NCBI RefSeq assembly: GCF_014648475.1 | Contig: NZ_BMRE01000027.1 | Coordinates: 44,644-108,643 of the forward strand | Direction of reading: 5' to 3' | From: Lentzea flava | GTDB lineage: Bacteria > Actinomycetota > Actinomycetes > Mycobacteriales > Pseudonocardiaceae | Length of the DNA: 64,000 nucleotides | Position numbers and translations under genes: made by a program | Shown: piece by piece, positions 51,124 to 59,978 of the stretch | How positions within the stretch are numbered: position 1 is the stretch's first letter | Layout: each line of letters opens with the position of its first letter | The notes under the pieces: model-generated | The model's input: the letters and a program-made list of their open reading frames with translations, nothing else | Told to the model about the DNA's origin: nothing | Databases searched by the model: none

Positions 51124-52959
51124 CTACTTCTTGCCCTTCGGCTCCTCAGTGGACAGTGCGGCGACGAAGGCCTCCTGCGGCACCTCGACGCGGCCGACCA
51201 TCTTCATGCGCTTCTTGCCTTCCTTCTGCTTCTCCAGCAGCTTGCGCTTGCGGGTGATGTCACCGCCGTAGCACTTGGCGAGAACGTCCTTGCGGATCGC
51301 GCGGATCGTCTCGCGCGCGATCACGCGCGAACCGATCGCGGCCTGGATCGGCACCTCGAACTGCTGCCTCGGGATCAGCTCGCGCAGCTTGGTCGCCATG
51401 CGCGTGCCGTAGCCGTACGCGTGGTCCTTGTGCACGATCGCGGAGAACGCGTCGACGGCTTCGCCCTGCAGCAGGATGTCGACCTTGACCAGGTCGGCCT
51501 CGGCCTCGCCGGACTCTTCGTAGTCGAGCGACGCGTAGCCGCGCGTGCGCGACTTCAGCGAGTCGAAGAAGTCGAAGATGATCTCGCCGAGGGGCATCGT
51601 GTAGCGCAGCTCGACGCGGTCCTCCGACAGGTAGTCCATGCCGCCGAGCTGACCGCGCTTGGACTGGCAGAGCTCCATGATCGCGCCGATGTAGTCGGAC
51701 GGCGCGATGATCGTGCACTTGGTGACGGGCTCGTACACCTCGGCGCGCTTGCCCTCCGGCCAGTCGGACGGGTTCGTCACGACGTGCTCGGTGCCGTCTT
51801 CCATGATCACGCGGTAGACGACGTTCGGGGCCGTGGAGATGAGGTCGAGGCCGAACTCGCGCTCCAGGCGGTCGCGGGTGATCTCCAGGTGCAGCAGACC
51901 GAGGAAGCCGCAGCGGAAACCGAAGCCCAGCGCGGCGGAGGTCTCCGGCTCGAACGTCAGCGCCGCGTCGTTGAGCTGCAGTTTCTCCAGCGCCTCGCGC
52001 AGCTCCGGGTAGTCGGAGCCGTCGACGGGGTAGAGGCCCGAGTAGACCATCGGGCGCGGCTCGCGGTAACCCGCCAGCGGCTCGGTGGCGCCCTTCTTCT
52101 CGGACGTGACCGTGTCGCCGACCTTCGACTGGCGGACGTCCTTCACGCCGGTGATCAGGTAGCCCACCTCGCCGACGCCGAGGCCGCGCGACGGCTTCGG
52201 CTCGGGCGAGATGATGCCGACCTCGAGGATCTCGTGGGTGGCACCCGTCGACATCATCTTGATGCGCTCGCGCGGCGTTATCTTGCCGTCCACGACCCTG
52301 ATGTAGGTGACGACGCCGCGGTAGGTGTCGTAGACCGAGTCGAAGATCATGGCGCGCGCCGGGGCGTCAGCCTCGCCGACCGGGGCCGGCACCTGCCTGA
52401 CGACCTCGTTGAGCAGCTCGGCCACACCGACGCCGGTCTTCGCCGAGACCCGCAGCACGTCCTCCGGCTCGCAGCCGACGATGTGCGCGATCTCCTTCGA
52501 GTACTTGTCCGGGTCAGCGGCGGGCAGGTCGATCTTGTTCAGCACCGGGATGATGGTGAGGTCGTTCTCCATCGCCAGGTACAGGTTCGCGAGCGTCTGC
52601 GCCTCGATGCCCTGCGCGGCGTCGACCAGCAGGATCGCGCCCTCACACGCCTCCAGCGCCCGCGAGACCTCGTAGGTGAAGTCGACGTGGCCGGGCGTGT
52701 CGATCATGTGCAGAACGTGGTCCTGCCCGTCGACCTGCCACGGAAGGCGCACGTTCTGCGCCTTGATGGTGATGCCTCGCTCCCGCTCGATGTCCATGCG
52801 GTCGAGGTACTGCGCGCGCATCGCCCGCTCCTCGACCACGCCGGTGAGCTGCAGCATCCGGTCGGCCAGCGTCGACTTGCCGTGGTCGATGTGCGCGATG
52901 ATGCAGAAGTTCCGGATCAGCTCCGGCGACGTGAACGTCGTGTCGGCGAACGTGGTCAA
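51124..52959 (-). CDS. lepA: elongation factor 4 (LepA)
   Basis: 611 residues. GTPase motifs AHIDHGKST (G1), RERGITI (G2), DTPGH (G3), NKID (G4), and the C-terminal domain unique to EF4 (GEIIFDFFDSLKSRTRGYASLDYE; RKRKLLEKQKEGKKRM). It back-translocates stalled ribosomes or aids late ribosome assembly. The start TTG 52959 has GAGGA five bases ahead; there is no better codon downstream. Its 3' end has been copied next to the following gene. The order lepA - hemW region is conserved in actinobacteria. Confidence 0.95.
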   Translation of the reverse strand: MTTFADTTFTSPELIRNFCIIAHIDHGKSTLADRMLQLTGVVEERAMRAQYLDRMDIERERGITIKAQNVRLPWQVDGQDHVLHMIDTPGHVDFTYEVSRALEACEGAILLVDAAQGIEAQTLANLYLAMENDLTIIPVLNKIDLPAADPDKYSKEIAHIVGCEPEDVLRVSAKTGVGVAELLNEVVRQVPAPVGEADAPARAMIFDSVYDTYRGVVTYIRVVDGKITPRERIKMMSTGATHEILEVGIISPEPKPSRGLGVGEVGYLITGVKDVRQSKVGDTVTSEKKGATEPLAGYREPRPMVYSGLYPVDGSDYPELREALEKLQLNDAALTFEPETSAALGFGFRCGFLGLLHLEITRDRLEREFGLDLISTAPNVVYRVIMEDGTEHVVTNPSDWPEGKRAEVYEPVTKCTIIAPSDYIGAIMELCQSKRGQLGGMDYLSEDRVELRYTMPLGEIIFDFFDSLKSRTRGYASLDYEESGEAEADLVKVDILLQGEAVDAFSAIVHKDHAYGYGTRMATKLRELIPRQQFEVPIQAAIGSRVIARETIRAIRKDVLAKCYGGDITRKRKLLEKQKEGKKRMKMVGRVEVPQEAFVAALSTEEPKGKK

Positions 52960-53195
52960 GGTGGTCCTCAGCAGGAAATCGGACGGGTGTCCCCTTATGG
53001 TCCCATAGTTGCCGACCCGCCCTGCACCACTGGTCCGGGCCCGGCCCCGCCGCACCGGCCCTCCGCACGTCACTCCGATGGCCGAACCAATAGCAGAATG
53101 ACATGGGCTTTCGGCTCTGTGTGCGTAATGCCCTCCCGCAATAACATTCTCCGGCCCGCACCGAGGGAAAGATCGCGGGCAGGGGAGGTCGTGCG

Positions 53196-54476
53196 ATGCC
53201 GCGCGAAAACGTTCTGGTCGAAGAAGTCAGCGAGTTGCCGGCCGAGGTGACCGCGGAAACGCGATATCGCGCCGTGGTTTTCGAGAGCGGGAGCACTGCC
53301 CGGCTGGATCTCGATGATTCCCGCGCGGGGAGTTGGCTGGCCGCGCTGGACGAGATGCGCACGGCCGGGCTGGCTGCCTACGTGGAGCTCGACCCCGCCA
53401 CGGGAGTGATCACCGAGGTGCTGTGCCCGTTGCCCGTTGTGGTCGGTGAGCTGCGAGAACAGGACGACGGGGTGGACGTCGAGCTGGTCGTCTCGCAGGC
53501 GCGGCACCGGCTGTCGCGGGACAACCCGGAGTTCGGCGAGCTGCTCGCCGCGCTGCGCCGGGCCCACGAGAGTCAGGAGCCGGTGCTCGTCACGGAAACG
53601 CTCGACGAGCACGAGATCATCGATGTCCGGCCCGACCCAAAAGTACGCTCGGAAAGCGTGGAAACAGGTGACAGCGAAGTTCTCGGCACACCGGTGACGC
53701 TCGCCAAGGCGAACGAGATGTTCACCCTCGTCAACAACCGAACGGCGTGTTCCGCGAATCCGATTCCACCTGGAATTCCGTTCACCTATCCCGACGACGG
53801 GTGCTGGGGGCGGGCGCACGAGATGTGCCGGTTGATGATCGCGGCCGGGGTGCAGCCGGACAAGGTGTGGATCTACGGCAACCTGCACGTGGTCAGCTTC
53901 AACAAGCCCAACTGCAACGTGTACTGGGGCTGGCACGTGGCACCGACGCTCACGCTCACGACCGGTGAGACGTACGTGGTCGACCCGGCGCTCTTCCCGA
54001 ACCCGGTGCCGCGCGCGACGTGGGCGTCGGTGCAGGGCGACCCCGCCGCGAGCCTCGTGCCGACCGGCGCGGACGTGTTCCACCGGTCGATCGGCGGTGG
54101 GCTGACCTTCGACCCGACGTACAGCCAGACGAACTCCGTGCTCGCGACGTACCGCGCCCAGCTGCAGCTCAGAGCGGCCGGGGCGAGCGGGCCGCCGCCG
54201 TACTTCAACTGCCTGACCCGGCCGCCTCGCACGCAGTGGTTCGGGACCATCGCGGGCAACACGAGCCAGCGGTGGTTCACCTTCGGCTGGCCGGCGAACT
54301 GGCACGTGCTGTGGACGATCATGCCGACGCTGATCTGCCCCGGCACCCCGACGCTCTCGTGGTCGGTCGCGGTCGAACGAGCCAACGCCACCCAGGCGAC
54401 CTACTGGATCACCGTGACCAACTCCAGCCCGCACCCGGTCCGCTTCGAGGGCCGCTACGACGTTCTCAGCACCTGA
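53196..54476 (+). CDS. protein-glutaminase-like enzyme with a duplicated C-terminal domain
   Basis: 426 residues, no signal peptide. Residues 1-150 are an uncharacterised alpha/beta part. Residues 190-300 match the protein-glutaminase (Gln deamidase) fold: the nucleophile C203 in DGCWGRAHEM, H247 in GWHVAP and D263 in VVDPAL. Such enzymes deamidate glutamine side chains in proteins, and many are toxins. Residues 346-425 form a small beta-rich domain (RWFTFGWPANWHVLW, WSVAVERANATQATYWITV) that is repeated almost intact as the next gene product. An unstructured linker around 325-345 joins them. The substrate and secretion route are unknown. Confidence 0.82.
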   Translation: MPRENVLVEEVSELPAEVTAETRYRAVVFESGSTARLDLDDSRAGSWLAALDEMRTAGLAAYVELDPATGVITEVLCPLPVVVGELREQDDGVDVELVVSQARHRLSRDNPEFGELLAALRRAHESQEPVLVTETLDEHEIIDVRPDPKVRSESVETGDSEVLGTPVTLAKANEMFTLVNNRTACSANPIPPGIPFTYPDDGCWGRAHEMCRLMIAAGVQPDKVWIYGNLHVVSFNKPNCNVYWGWHVAPTLTLTTGETYVVDPALFPNPVPRATWASVQGDPAASLVPTGADVFHRSIGGGLTFDPTYSQTNSVLATYRAQLQLRAAGASGPPPYFNCLTRPPRTQWFGTIAGNTSQRWFTFGWPANWHVLWTIMPTLICPGTPTLSWSVAVERANATQATYWITVTNSSPHPVRFEGRYDVLST

Positions 54477-54490
54477 TCGGGGAAACCGCC

Positions 54491-54745
54491 ATGTGGACCG
54501 GAACGCAGTTCAGCGCAAGCCTCGCACCCAACACCTCGCACCGGTGGTTCACCTGGGGATGGCCGGTCGGGTGGCACGTCGTCTGGTACGTCATGCCCAC
54601 GTCCGCGGTGTCCGGCGCACCGCAGCTGGACTGGGACGTCGCCGTCGAGCGGGCGAGCTCGACCCAGTGCACGTACTGGATCACGGTCAAGAACCTGACC
54701 GGCGCCACGGTCACCTTCGACGGCCGGTTCGCGGTCCTGTCCTGA
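54491..54745 (+). CDS. free-standing copy of the glutaminase C-terminal domain
   Basis: 84 residues from ATG 54491, 14 bases after the glutaminase gene. Its sequence lines up with residues 346-425 of that protein along its whole length, sharing HRWFTWGWP.GWHVVW, DVAVERASSTQCTYWITV and FDGRFAVLS. GGGGAAA precedes the start. It may be a binding or regulatory copy, an immunity-like partner, or one subunit of a complex with the enzyme. No catalytic residues are present. Confidence 0.8.
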   Translation: MWTGTQFSASLAPNTSHRWFTWGWPVGWHVVWYVMPTSAVSGAPQLDWDVAVERASSTQCTYWITVKNLTGATVTFDGRFAVLS

Positions 54746-54764
54746 CCACGTGAGGGGAATCAAC

Positions 54765-54953
54765 GTGCGCATCGTGATCGAGCTCGACGTCACCGAGCAG
54801 GATGTCGTGATCAGGGTCAACCGGGAGGGCCAGACGGCTGTGGTCAAGTCCGTCGGACCCGCCGCCACCTCCGCGGGACAGGCTTTCGCCACACCCGCGC
54901 AGGACGGCGGCACGACGGACGCCGGCCCGGCCCCGGAGATCAACGAGGAGTGA
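54765..54953 (+). CDS. 62-residue acidic hypothetical protein
   Basis: GTG 54765 with GAGGGG seven bases upstream. The N-terminus is a short strand-rich segment (VRIVIELDVTEQDVVIRVNREGQ), then a Gly/Ala/Thr-rich flexible tail (ATPAQDGGTTDAGPAPEINEE). No signal peptide or known family. It directly follows the glutaminase pair and precedes the PemK/MazF-like gene by 22 bases, so it could belong to either unit. Confidence 0.65.
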   Translation: MRIVIELDVTEQDVVIRVNREGQTAVVKSVGPAATSAGQAFATPAQDGGTTDAGPAPEINEE

Positions 54954-54975
54954 CCTGCTCGTCTAAGGTGCCTCC

Positions 54976-55404
54976 GTGCTGATGAACGGTGAGGACCCCC
55001 GCCCGGCTCGCGGTGCGGTCCGGGAGATCTACGACGCCGCCGACGCCGCGAAGCTCGAGTACGAGCCCTCGATGGACGGCGACGCCGACCCCGGCGAGGT
55101 CGTCTGGGCCTGGGTGCCCTTCGAGGAGGACGCGTCACGCGGCAAGGACCGCCCGCTGCTCGTCGTGGGCCGCGCGAACGGCGAGCTGATCGCGCTGATG
55201 CTCTCGTCGAAGGAGCCGCGCGACGACTACCTGGAACTGGGCTCAGGCGCGTGGGACCGCGACGGCCGCCCGTCCTACCTGCGGCTCGACCGGGTGTTCG
55301 CCCTCGACTCGGACGACGACATCCGGCGCGAGGGTGCCGTGCTGGCCCCCGCCGCCTTCGGTCAGGTCGTGGACGCCCTGCGCGAACGTCACGGCTGGCG
55401 CTGA
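54976..55404 (+). CDS. PemK/MazF-like protein
   Basis: 142 residues. The MazF/PemK core is visible as VWAWVPFEEDASRGKDRPLLVVGRANGELIALMLSSK and the later SYLRLDRVFALDSDDDIRREGAVLAPAAFGQVVDALR. Longer, acidic-start versions of this family are frequent in actinobacteria; some act as sequence-specific endoribonuclease toxins and others have lost activity. GTG 54976 follows AAGG at seven bases. No standard antitoxin is adjacent; the neighbour upstream is the 62-residue protein and the neighbour downstream is convergent. Its last 16 bases overlap the DUF397 gene. Confidence 0.8.
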   Translation: MLMNGEDPRPARGAVREIYDAADAAKLEYEPSMDGDADPGEVVWAWVPFEEDASRGKDRPLLVVGRANGELIALMLSSKEPRDDYLELGSGAWDRDGRPSYLRLDRVFALDSDDDIRREGAVLAPAAFGQVVDALRERHGWR

Positions 55405-55565
55405 ACGAACGCACGCCACGCGGGTGCGCTGAACGTCAGCGTGCCCGCGTCGGCGTTCTTGGAGTCACGAACCAGCACGTCCTGAGCGAACGAGATCTCG
55501 ACGCACTCGCCTCCTTCGGTGGCGTTGCTGTAGCTGCTCTTACGCCAGACGCGGTCCTCGGCCAT
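55389..55565 (-). CDS. DUF397 family protein
   Basis: 58 residues with the DUF397 core WRKSSYSNATEGGECVEIS.....VLVRDSKN and a hydrophobic C-terminus. Such small proteins are encoded next to XRE-type regulators in great numbers in Streptomyces and relatives (BldB/WhiJ-like systems) and are presumed to modulate them. ATG 55565 lies inside the end of the XRE gene (26-base overlap). Confidence 0.9.
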   Translation of the reverse strand: MAEDRVWRKSSYSNATEGGECVEISFAQDVLVRDSKNADAGTLTFSAPAWRAFVQRQP

Positions 55566-56388
55566 CAAAGAATTCCTCTCGCGGTGGACTGACGTACTCC
55601 GCCAGCTTCCTCCGCGATTGTTCCGCATCCAACGCGACCTCGGCCAAGTGATCGAAGAGCAGCCTGGTTCGTGCGATCGCTCCGGGGTCTTGCACGAACA
55701 TGTGCGCAAGATCGGTTTCGCTGAAGGCCACCGCTTTCGACTTCTCGTACTCCCACAGCACGCATCCCGAAGAGGGAACCACGACGTCCAGCGGCACGAT
55801 GCGGACGATGTCCGTGTTGAACATCAGCCGAGCGAACTGATCCTCCATGATCTTGTCGTCACCGATCCGCTGCAGCAGCGCTACTTCATGGACGTAGAAC
55901 AAGCAAGTCGGCCGATCGTGTCGTCGGAGGATCGCCTGACGCTCGATGCGGACCTGCACGTTCGCCGGAATCCGCTCCTCGGCCACGAATCCACCGAGCC
56001 GGTAGTACGCGTCGGCGTACTCCGGCGTCTGCATCAGGCCCGGCACTGTCTGCGGGGTGTAACTGGTGATCGTCTTGGCGGTGGACTCGGCGAACGCGAC
56101 CGTGCGGAGGTTGTCGTGCACCTGGACGATGTACTCGTCGAACGCGTCCTTGTACTGGCGCCGGAAGTTTTCGAAGAAGTCGATGTCCTTGCCGCACATC
56201 GTCAGGAACTGCACCAGGTCGATCTCGCTGGCGCGCGCCTTGCCCTTCTCGATGTTGGTCACCTTGCTCGGGTGCCAGCCCAGTCGCATTGCCATCTGGG
56301 CGCCGCCCAGGTCGGTGCACGTCTCCCTGAGGCGGCGCAGCTCGTCACCCAGAGCCCTGCTGCACACCGTCGCCGTGATCACAGTCAT
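55540..56388 (-). CDS. XRE family regulator with DUF5753 domain
   Basis: 282 residues. The N-terminal helix-turn-helix is ALGDELRRLRETCTDLGGAQMAMRLGWHPSKVTNIEKGKARASEIDL; the rest is the DUF5753 domain (TYTPQTVPGLMQTPEYA; RQAILRRHDRPTCLFYVHEVALLQ; SSGCVLWEY), which pairs with DUF397 partners. Members of this pair type control development and antibiotic genes in Streptomyces. The start ATG 56388 has no ribosome-binding site and may be leaderless. Confidence 0.92.
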   Translation of the reverse strand: MTVITATVCSRALGDELRRLRETCTDLGGAQMAMRLGWHPSKVTNIEKGKARASEIDLVQFLTMCGKDIDFFENFRRQYKDAFDEYIVQVHDNLRTVAFAESTAKTITSYTPQTVPGLMQTPEYADAYYRLGGFVAEERIPANVQVRIERQAILRRHDRPTCLFYVHEVALLQRIGDDKIMEDQFARLMFNTDIVRIVPLDVVVPSSGCVLWEYEKSKAVAFSETDLAHMFVQDPGAIARTRLLFDHLAEVALDAEQSRRKLAEYVSPPREEFFDGRGPRLA

Positions 56389-56446
56389 AGGCCGACGCTA
56401 GGCCTTGCCCCGGCTCCAATGAACAGGCTCGTTCGGGTGAAAACCG

Positions 56447-57289
56447 TCAGGCGAGGCGCGTGATCTCGACCGTCACTTCCAGCGCGGTGGCCGCTCCTCC
56501 TGAGTAGATCCCCTTCAACGGCGCCACATCCGAGTAGTCACGCCCAAGTGCCACCCACACGTGCCGTGGCCCAACGGGGATCGCGTTGGTCGGGTCGTAC
56601 CCCCACCACCCACCGGTCCACGCCTCGATCCACGCGTGCGACTCGCCACGCACGGTCTCTCGCGGCGCACCGTCCTTCTTCGTGTGCAGGTATCCGGACA
56701 CATAGCGCGCCGGAATCCCCATACCCCGCAACAACACCAACGTCAGATGCGCGAAGTCCTGGCAGACGCCTTTGCGTTCCTGCCACGCGTCCACGGCCGA
56801 GCTGTGCACACCGGTCGACCCGGGCTGGTACTTCAGCTGCTCCCACACCCACTCCGAGGCGGCCAGCACCGCGTCCGACGGCGAGTTGCCCTTCCGCAAC
56901 TCGCGCGCCTTGGCCAGCAGCTCACGGTTGCGCGGCGTGTAGCGCGTGGGCTCCAGGAACTCCGTGTACCGGTCGATGAGGCTGTCCTCGCGCAGGTCCG
57001 CCCACGAACCCGAAGTCACCGGCTCGATCTCGGAGCTGGTCTCCACCACCGACGACGCGACGACCTTCAACTCGGTGTGTGGCGCGTGCAGGTCGAAGGA
57101 CGTCACCTCCGTGCCCCAGTAGTCGGTGTACCGATACGCGCGGGTGGCCGGGTTGGTTTCAACGCGCGAGACCACGACGTTCTGCCGTCGATCGCCACGC
57201 GGTGTCAACCGCGCCTCGTTGTACGACTGCACCACCGGCGCCTCGTAGCGATACCCGGTCGTGTGCACAACACGCACTCGCCAGCTCAT
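56447..57289 (-). CDS. transglutaminase-like protein (bacterial transglutaminase N-domain plus core)
   Basis: 280 residues. An N-terminal beta-sandwich (VVHTTGYRYEAPVVQSYNEARLTPRGD) is followed by a transglutaminase/protease core with the triad C176 (KGVCQDFAH), H218 (ESHAW) and D232 (GYDPTNA). It lies in a three-gene set with alpha-E and ATP-grasp proteins that recurs in many bacteria; the set is thought to modify peptides, possibly by amide ligation. ATG 57289. It is three bases downstream of the alpha-E gene. Confidence 0.93.
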   Translation of the reverse strand: MSWRVRVVHTTGYRYEAPVVQSYNEARLTPRGDRRQNVVVSRVETNPATRAYRYTDYWGTEVTSFDLHAPHTELKVVASSVVETSSEIEPVTSGSWADLREDSLIDRYTEFLEPTRYTPRNRELLAKARELRKGNSPSDAVLAASEWVWEQLKYQPGSTGVHSSAVDAWQERKGVCQDFAHLTLVLLRGMGIPARYVSGYLHTKKDGAPRETVRGESHAWIEAWTGGWWGYDPTNAIPVGPRHVWVALGRDYSDVAPLKGIYSGGAATALEVTVEITRLA

Positions 57290-57292
57290 AGG

Positions 57293-58240
57293 TCAGCCCA
57301 CCTCGGTGTTCGTCCAGGCGACCCACGGCGCCGAGTGGAAGTACTGCTGCGACACGGCCTCGCCGACGTCCCGCACGGTCTTCTGCAACGCAGCCAACCG
57401 CTTCGGCAGGTCGGGCAACAAATCATGGGGCCGCAAGAACTCCAGGTCACTGCGGGCCTTGCCGAGCAACCGCAACGCCTCCGCCCGCGCGCCGACCCGC
57501 ACCGACGGCTGGTTCTCCAACTGCTCCAAGCACGACTCGGCCTGCCGCAACGCGTGGAACACCGACCGCGGAAACAGCCTGTCCAGCAACAGGAACTGCA
57601 CAACCCGCGACGCGTCCAACGCCCCGCGATACGTCCGCAGATACGTGTCGTGCGCACCGGCCGACCGCAAAACCGTTACCCAGCCAGGAGAAGAGGCCTT
57701 GTCCCCGACGCGCGCCAGCAGCAGCCGCACGATCATGTCCACCCGTTCGACGGACCGCCCGAGCACCAGGAACCGCCACCCGTCGTCCCGCGACATCGTG
57801 GAGTCGGCCAGCCCCGCGAACATCGCCGCCCGTTCCTCCACGAAGCTGAAGAACGCGTGCGGCCCCATCGTCCGCGCGTAGGTCTGCCGTTCCGCGACGG
57901 CGTTCCACATCGCGTTGAGGCACTCCCACATCTCCGTCGACACGACCTCGCGCGCACCACGGGTGTTCTCCCGCGCGCTGTTGACGGAGCTGACGATCGA
58001 GCTGGGGTTGTCCTTGTTGTACGCCACCAGTTCGGTCAACGACCACACGTCGAACTGATCGGCCCCGACCGGCGGCGTGATCCCGAGAACCGTCAGCAGC
58101 TGCCGCGACGTGGCGTCCGGGTCCACCGTCGCGTCTTCCAGCAGCTGATGCACAGACACGTCCAGGATGCGCGCCGTGTCGTCCGCCCGTTCGACGTAGC
58201 GGCCGATCCAGTACAGCGACTCCGCGTTGCGTGCCAGCAT
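57293..58240 (-). CDS. alpha-E domain protein
   Basis: 315 residues, all helical. The N-terminus MLARNAESLYWIGRYVERADDTARILDVSVHQLLEDA and the internal LGRSVERVDMIVRLLLARVGD are the alpha-E hallmarks. It is always found beside the circularly permuted ATP-grasp and transglutaminase-like proteins, where it is believed to act as a scaffold or partner. It lies between those two genes here, with gaps of 13 and 3 bases. Confidence 0.95.
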   Translation of the reverse strand: MLARNAESLYWIGRYVERADDTARILDVSVHQLLEDATVDPDATSRQLLTVLGITPPVGADQFDVWSLTELVAYNKDNPSSIVSSVNSARENTRGAREVVSTEMWECLNAMWNAVAERQTYARTMGPHAFFSFVEERAAMFAGLADSTMSRDDGWRFLVLGRSVERVDMIVRLLLARVGDKASSPGWVTVLRSAGAHDTYLRTYRGALDASRVVQFLLLDRLFPRSVFHALRQAESCLEQLENQPSVRVGARAEALRLLGKARSDLEFLRPHDLLPDLPKRLAALQKTVRDVGEAVSQQYFHSAPWVAWTNTEVG

Positions 58241-58253
58241 TTCGCGCGCCTCC

Positions 58254-59897
58254 CTACTGCTGCTGTTGTTGCTGTTGCTGGGACGTGGTCAGCTCCGGCC
58301 CCTGCTCGGCAGCCGCAGCCTCCATTTCGGACGGTCCGGCCAGTCCCGGCTCCGCCAGCTCACGTTCCTGCGTCGACGACTTCGCCGCCAGCACCCAGGT
58401 GTCCTTCGACCCGCCGCCCTGCGACGAGTTGACCACGAGGCTGCCCTCCGGCAACGCCACCCGCGTCAGCCCGCCGGGCAACACGAAGATGAAGTTCCCG
58501 TCGTTGACCGCGAACGGCCGCAGGTCCACGTGCCTGGGCGCCAGCTTGTCGCCGACCTTCGTCGGCACCGTGCTCAACTGCACCACGGGCTGCGCGATCC
58601 ACCCGCGCGGGTTGCTCTTGATCCGCTTCCGCAGCGACGTGAGCTCCTTGGCGCTGGCGTCGGGCCCGAACACGATCCCGTACCCGCCCGACCCCTCAAC
58701 GGGCTTCACGACGAGCTCGTCGAGGTGGTCCAGCACGTGCGCCCGCTCGTCCGGCAACCAGCACCGGAACGTGTCGACGTTGGGCAGCAACGCCTTCTCG
58801 CCCAGGTAGTACTGCAGGATCTCCGGCATGTAGGTGTAGACGAGCTTGTCGTCCGCCACCCCGTTGCCGACCGCGTTCGCGATGACGACGTTGCCCGCTC
58901 GCGCGGCATTGAGGAGGCCGGCGATGCCCAGCACCGAGTCCGGCCGGAAGTGCACGGGATCCAGGAAGTCGTCGTCGATGCGCCGGTAGATGACGTCGAC
59001 CTGCCGCTCCCCTTCCGTGGTGCGGAGGTACACGAAGTTGTCGCGGCAGAACAGATCCCGCCCCTCGACCAGCTCCACACCCATCTGCCGCGCGAGCAGC
59101 GAGTGCTCGAAGTAGGCGGAGTTCGCCAGACCCGGCGTCAGCACCACAACGTTCGGATCCGCCGCGTTGGGCGCCGCGGCGTTGCGAAGCGCACGGAGCA
59201 GATGCACCGCGTAGTCGCCCACCGCGCGCACGCGATGCCGTGCGAACAGATCGGGGAACACCCGCGCCATCGTCCGCCGGTTCTCCATGACGTAGGAGAC
59301 GCCGGACGGGCACCGAAGATTGTCCTCGAGAACCCGGAACGTGCCCTGCTCGTCCCGGACGAGGTCGACACCCGCGACGTGGATGCGCACCCCGTTCGGC
59401 GGGTTGATGCCGGCCGCCTCCCGGTGGAAGTGCTCGCACGACGTGATGAGACGCCGCGGCAACACTCCATCCCGGACGATCTGCGCGTCGCCGTAGATGT
59501 CCGCGAGGAACATCTCCAGCGCCCGCACCCGCTGCACAATGCCTTTTTCGAGCTTCGACCACTCGCTCGCGGTGATGATGCGCGGGATGAGGTCGAGCGG
59601 GAACGGCCGCTCCTGACCGCTGAGACTGAACGTGATGCCCTGGTCGACGAACGCCCTGCCCAGCGCTTCGCTCCGCGCGTTCAGCTCGTGGACCTGCGAC
59701 GGAGCGACCGACTCGTACAGCGCGCGGTAGGCGGACCGCACGCCGTTGTCGGTGGAGAACATCTCGTCGTACGCCCCCGCGTGTGGCCGCGCGGGGTTGA
59801 GATAGCCGTTGAACAGCTCACCGAGCCTCGGCGTGGTGACCGTGCGGCTGCGGCGCAGTCCTGAGGTGCGGGCTCGGCGGCGTTCCATGGTCCACAT
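58254..59897 (-). CDS. circularly permuted type 2 ATP-grasp protein
   Basis: 547 residues. The ATP-grasp core is recognisable from ADIYGDAQIVRDGVLPRRLI, VAGVDLVRDEQGTFRVLEDNLRCPSGVSYVMENRR, and DELVVKPVEGSGGYGIVFGPDA, where the Lys and Gly loop bind nucleotide. The C-terminus ends in eight Gln residues. The partner genes follow directly, so it is the first and probably promoter-proximal gene. ATG 59897 has AGGGG five bases ahead. Confidence 0.93.
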   Translation of the reverse strand: MWTMERRRARTSGLRRSRTVTTPRLGELFNGYLNPARPHAGAYDEMFSTDNGVRSAYRALYESVAPSQVHELNARSEALGRAFVDQGITFSLSGQERPFPLDLIPRIITASEWSKLEKGIVQRVRALEMFLADIYGDAQIVRDGVLPRRLITSCEHFHREAAGINPPNGVRIHVAGVDLVRDEQGTFRVLEDNLRCPSGVSYVMENRRTMARVFPDLFARHRVRAVGDYAVHLLRALRNAAAPNAADPNVVVLTPGLANSAYFEHSLLARQMGVELVEGRDLFCRDNFVYLRTTEGERQVDVIYRRIDDDFLDPVHFRPDSVLGIAGLLNAARAGNVVIANAVGNGVADDKLVYTYMPEILQYYLGEKALLPNVDTFRCWLPDERAHVLDHLDELVVKPVEGSGGYGIVFGPDASAKELTSLRKRIKSNPRGWIAQPVVQLSTVPTKVGDKLAPRHVDLRPFAVNDGNFIFVLPGGLTRVALPEGSLVVNSSQGGGSKDTWVLAAKSSTQERELAEPGLAGPSEMEAAAAEQGPELTTSQQQQQQQQ

Positions 59898-59978
59898 CTT
59901 CACCCCTGTTACGCCGATCGCGCACTAGTCCGTCCAGACAGAAACCTCCCGGAAACGAAACTCGGTACTTTGCCAGGC

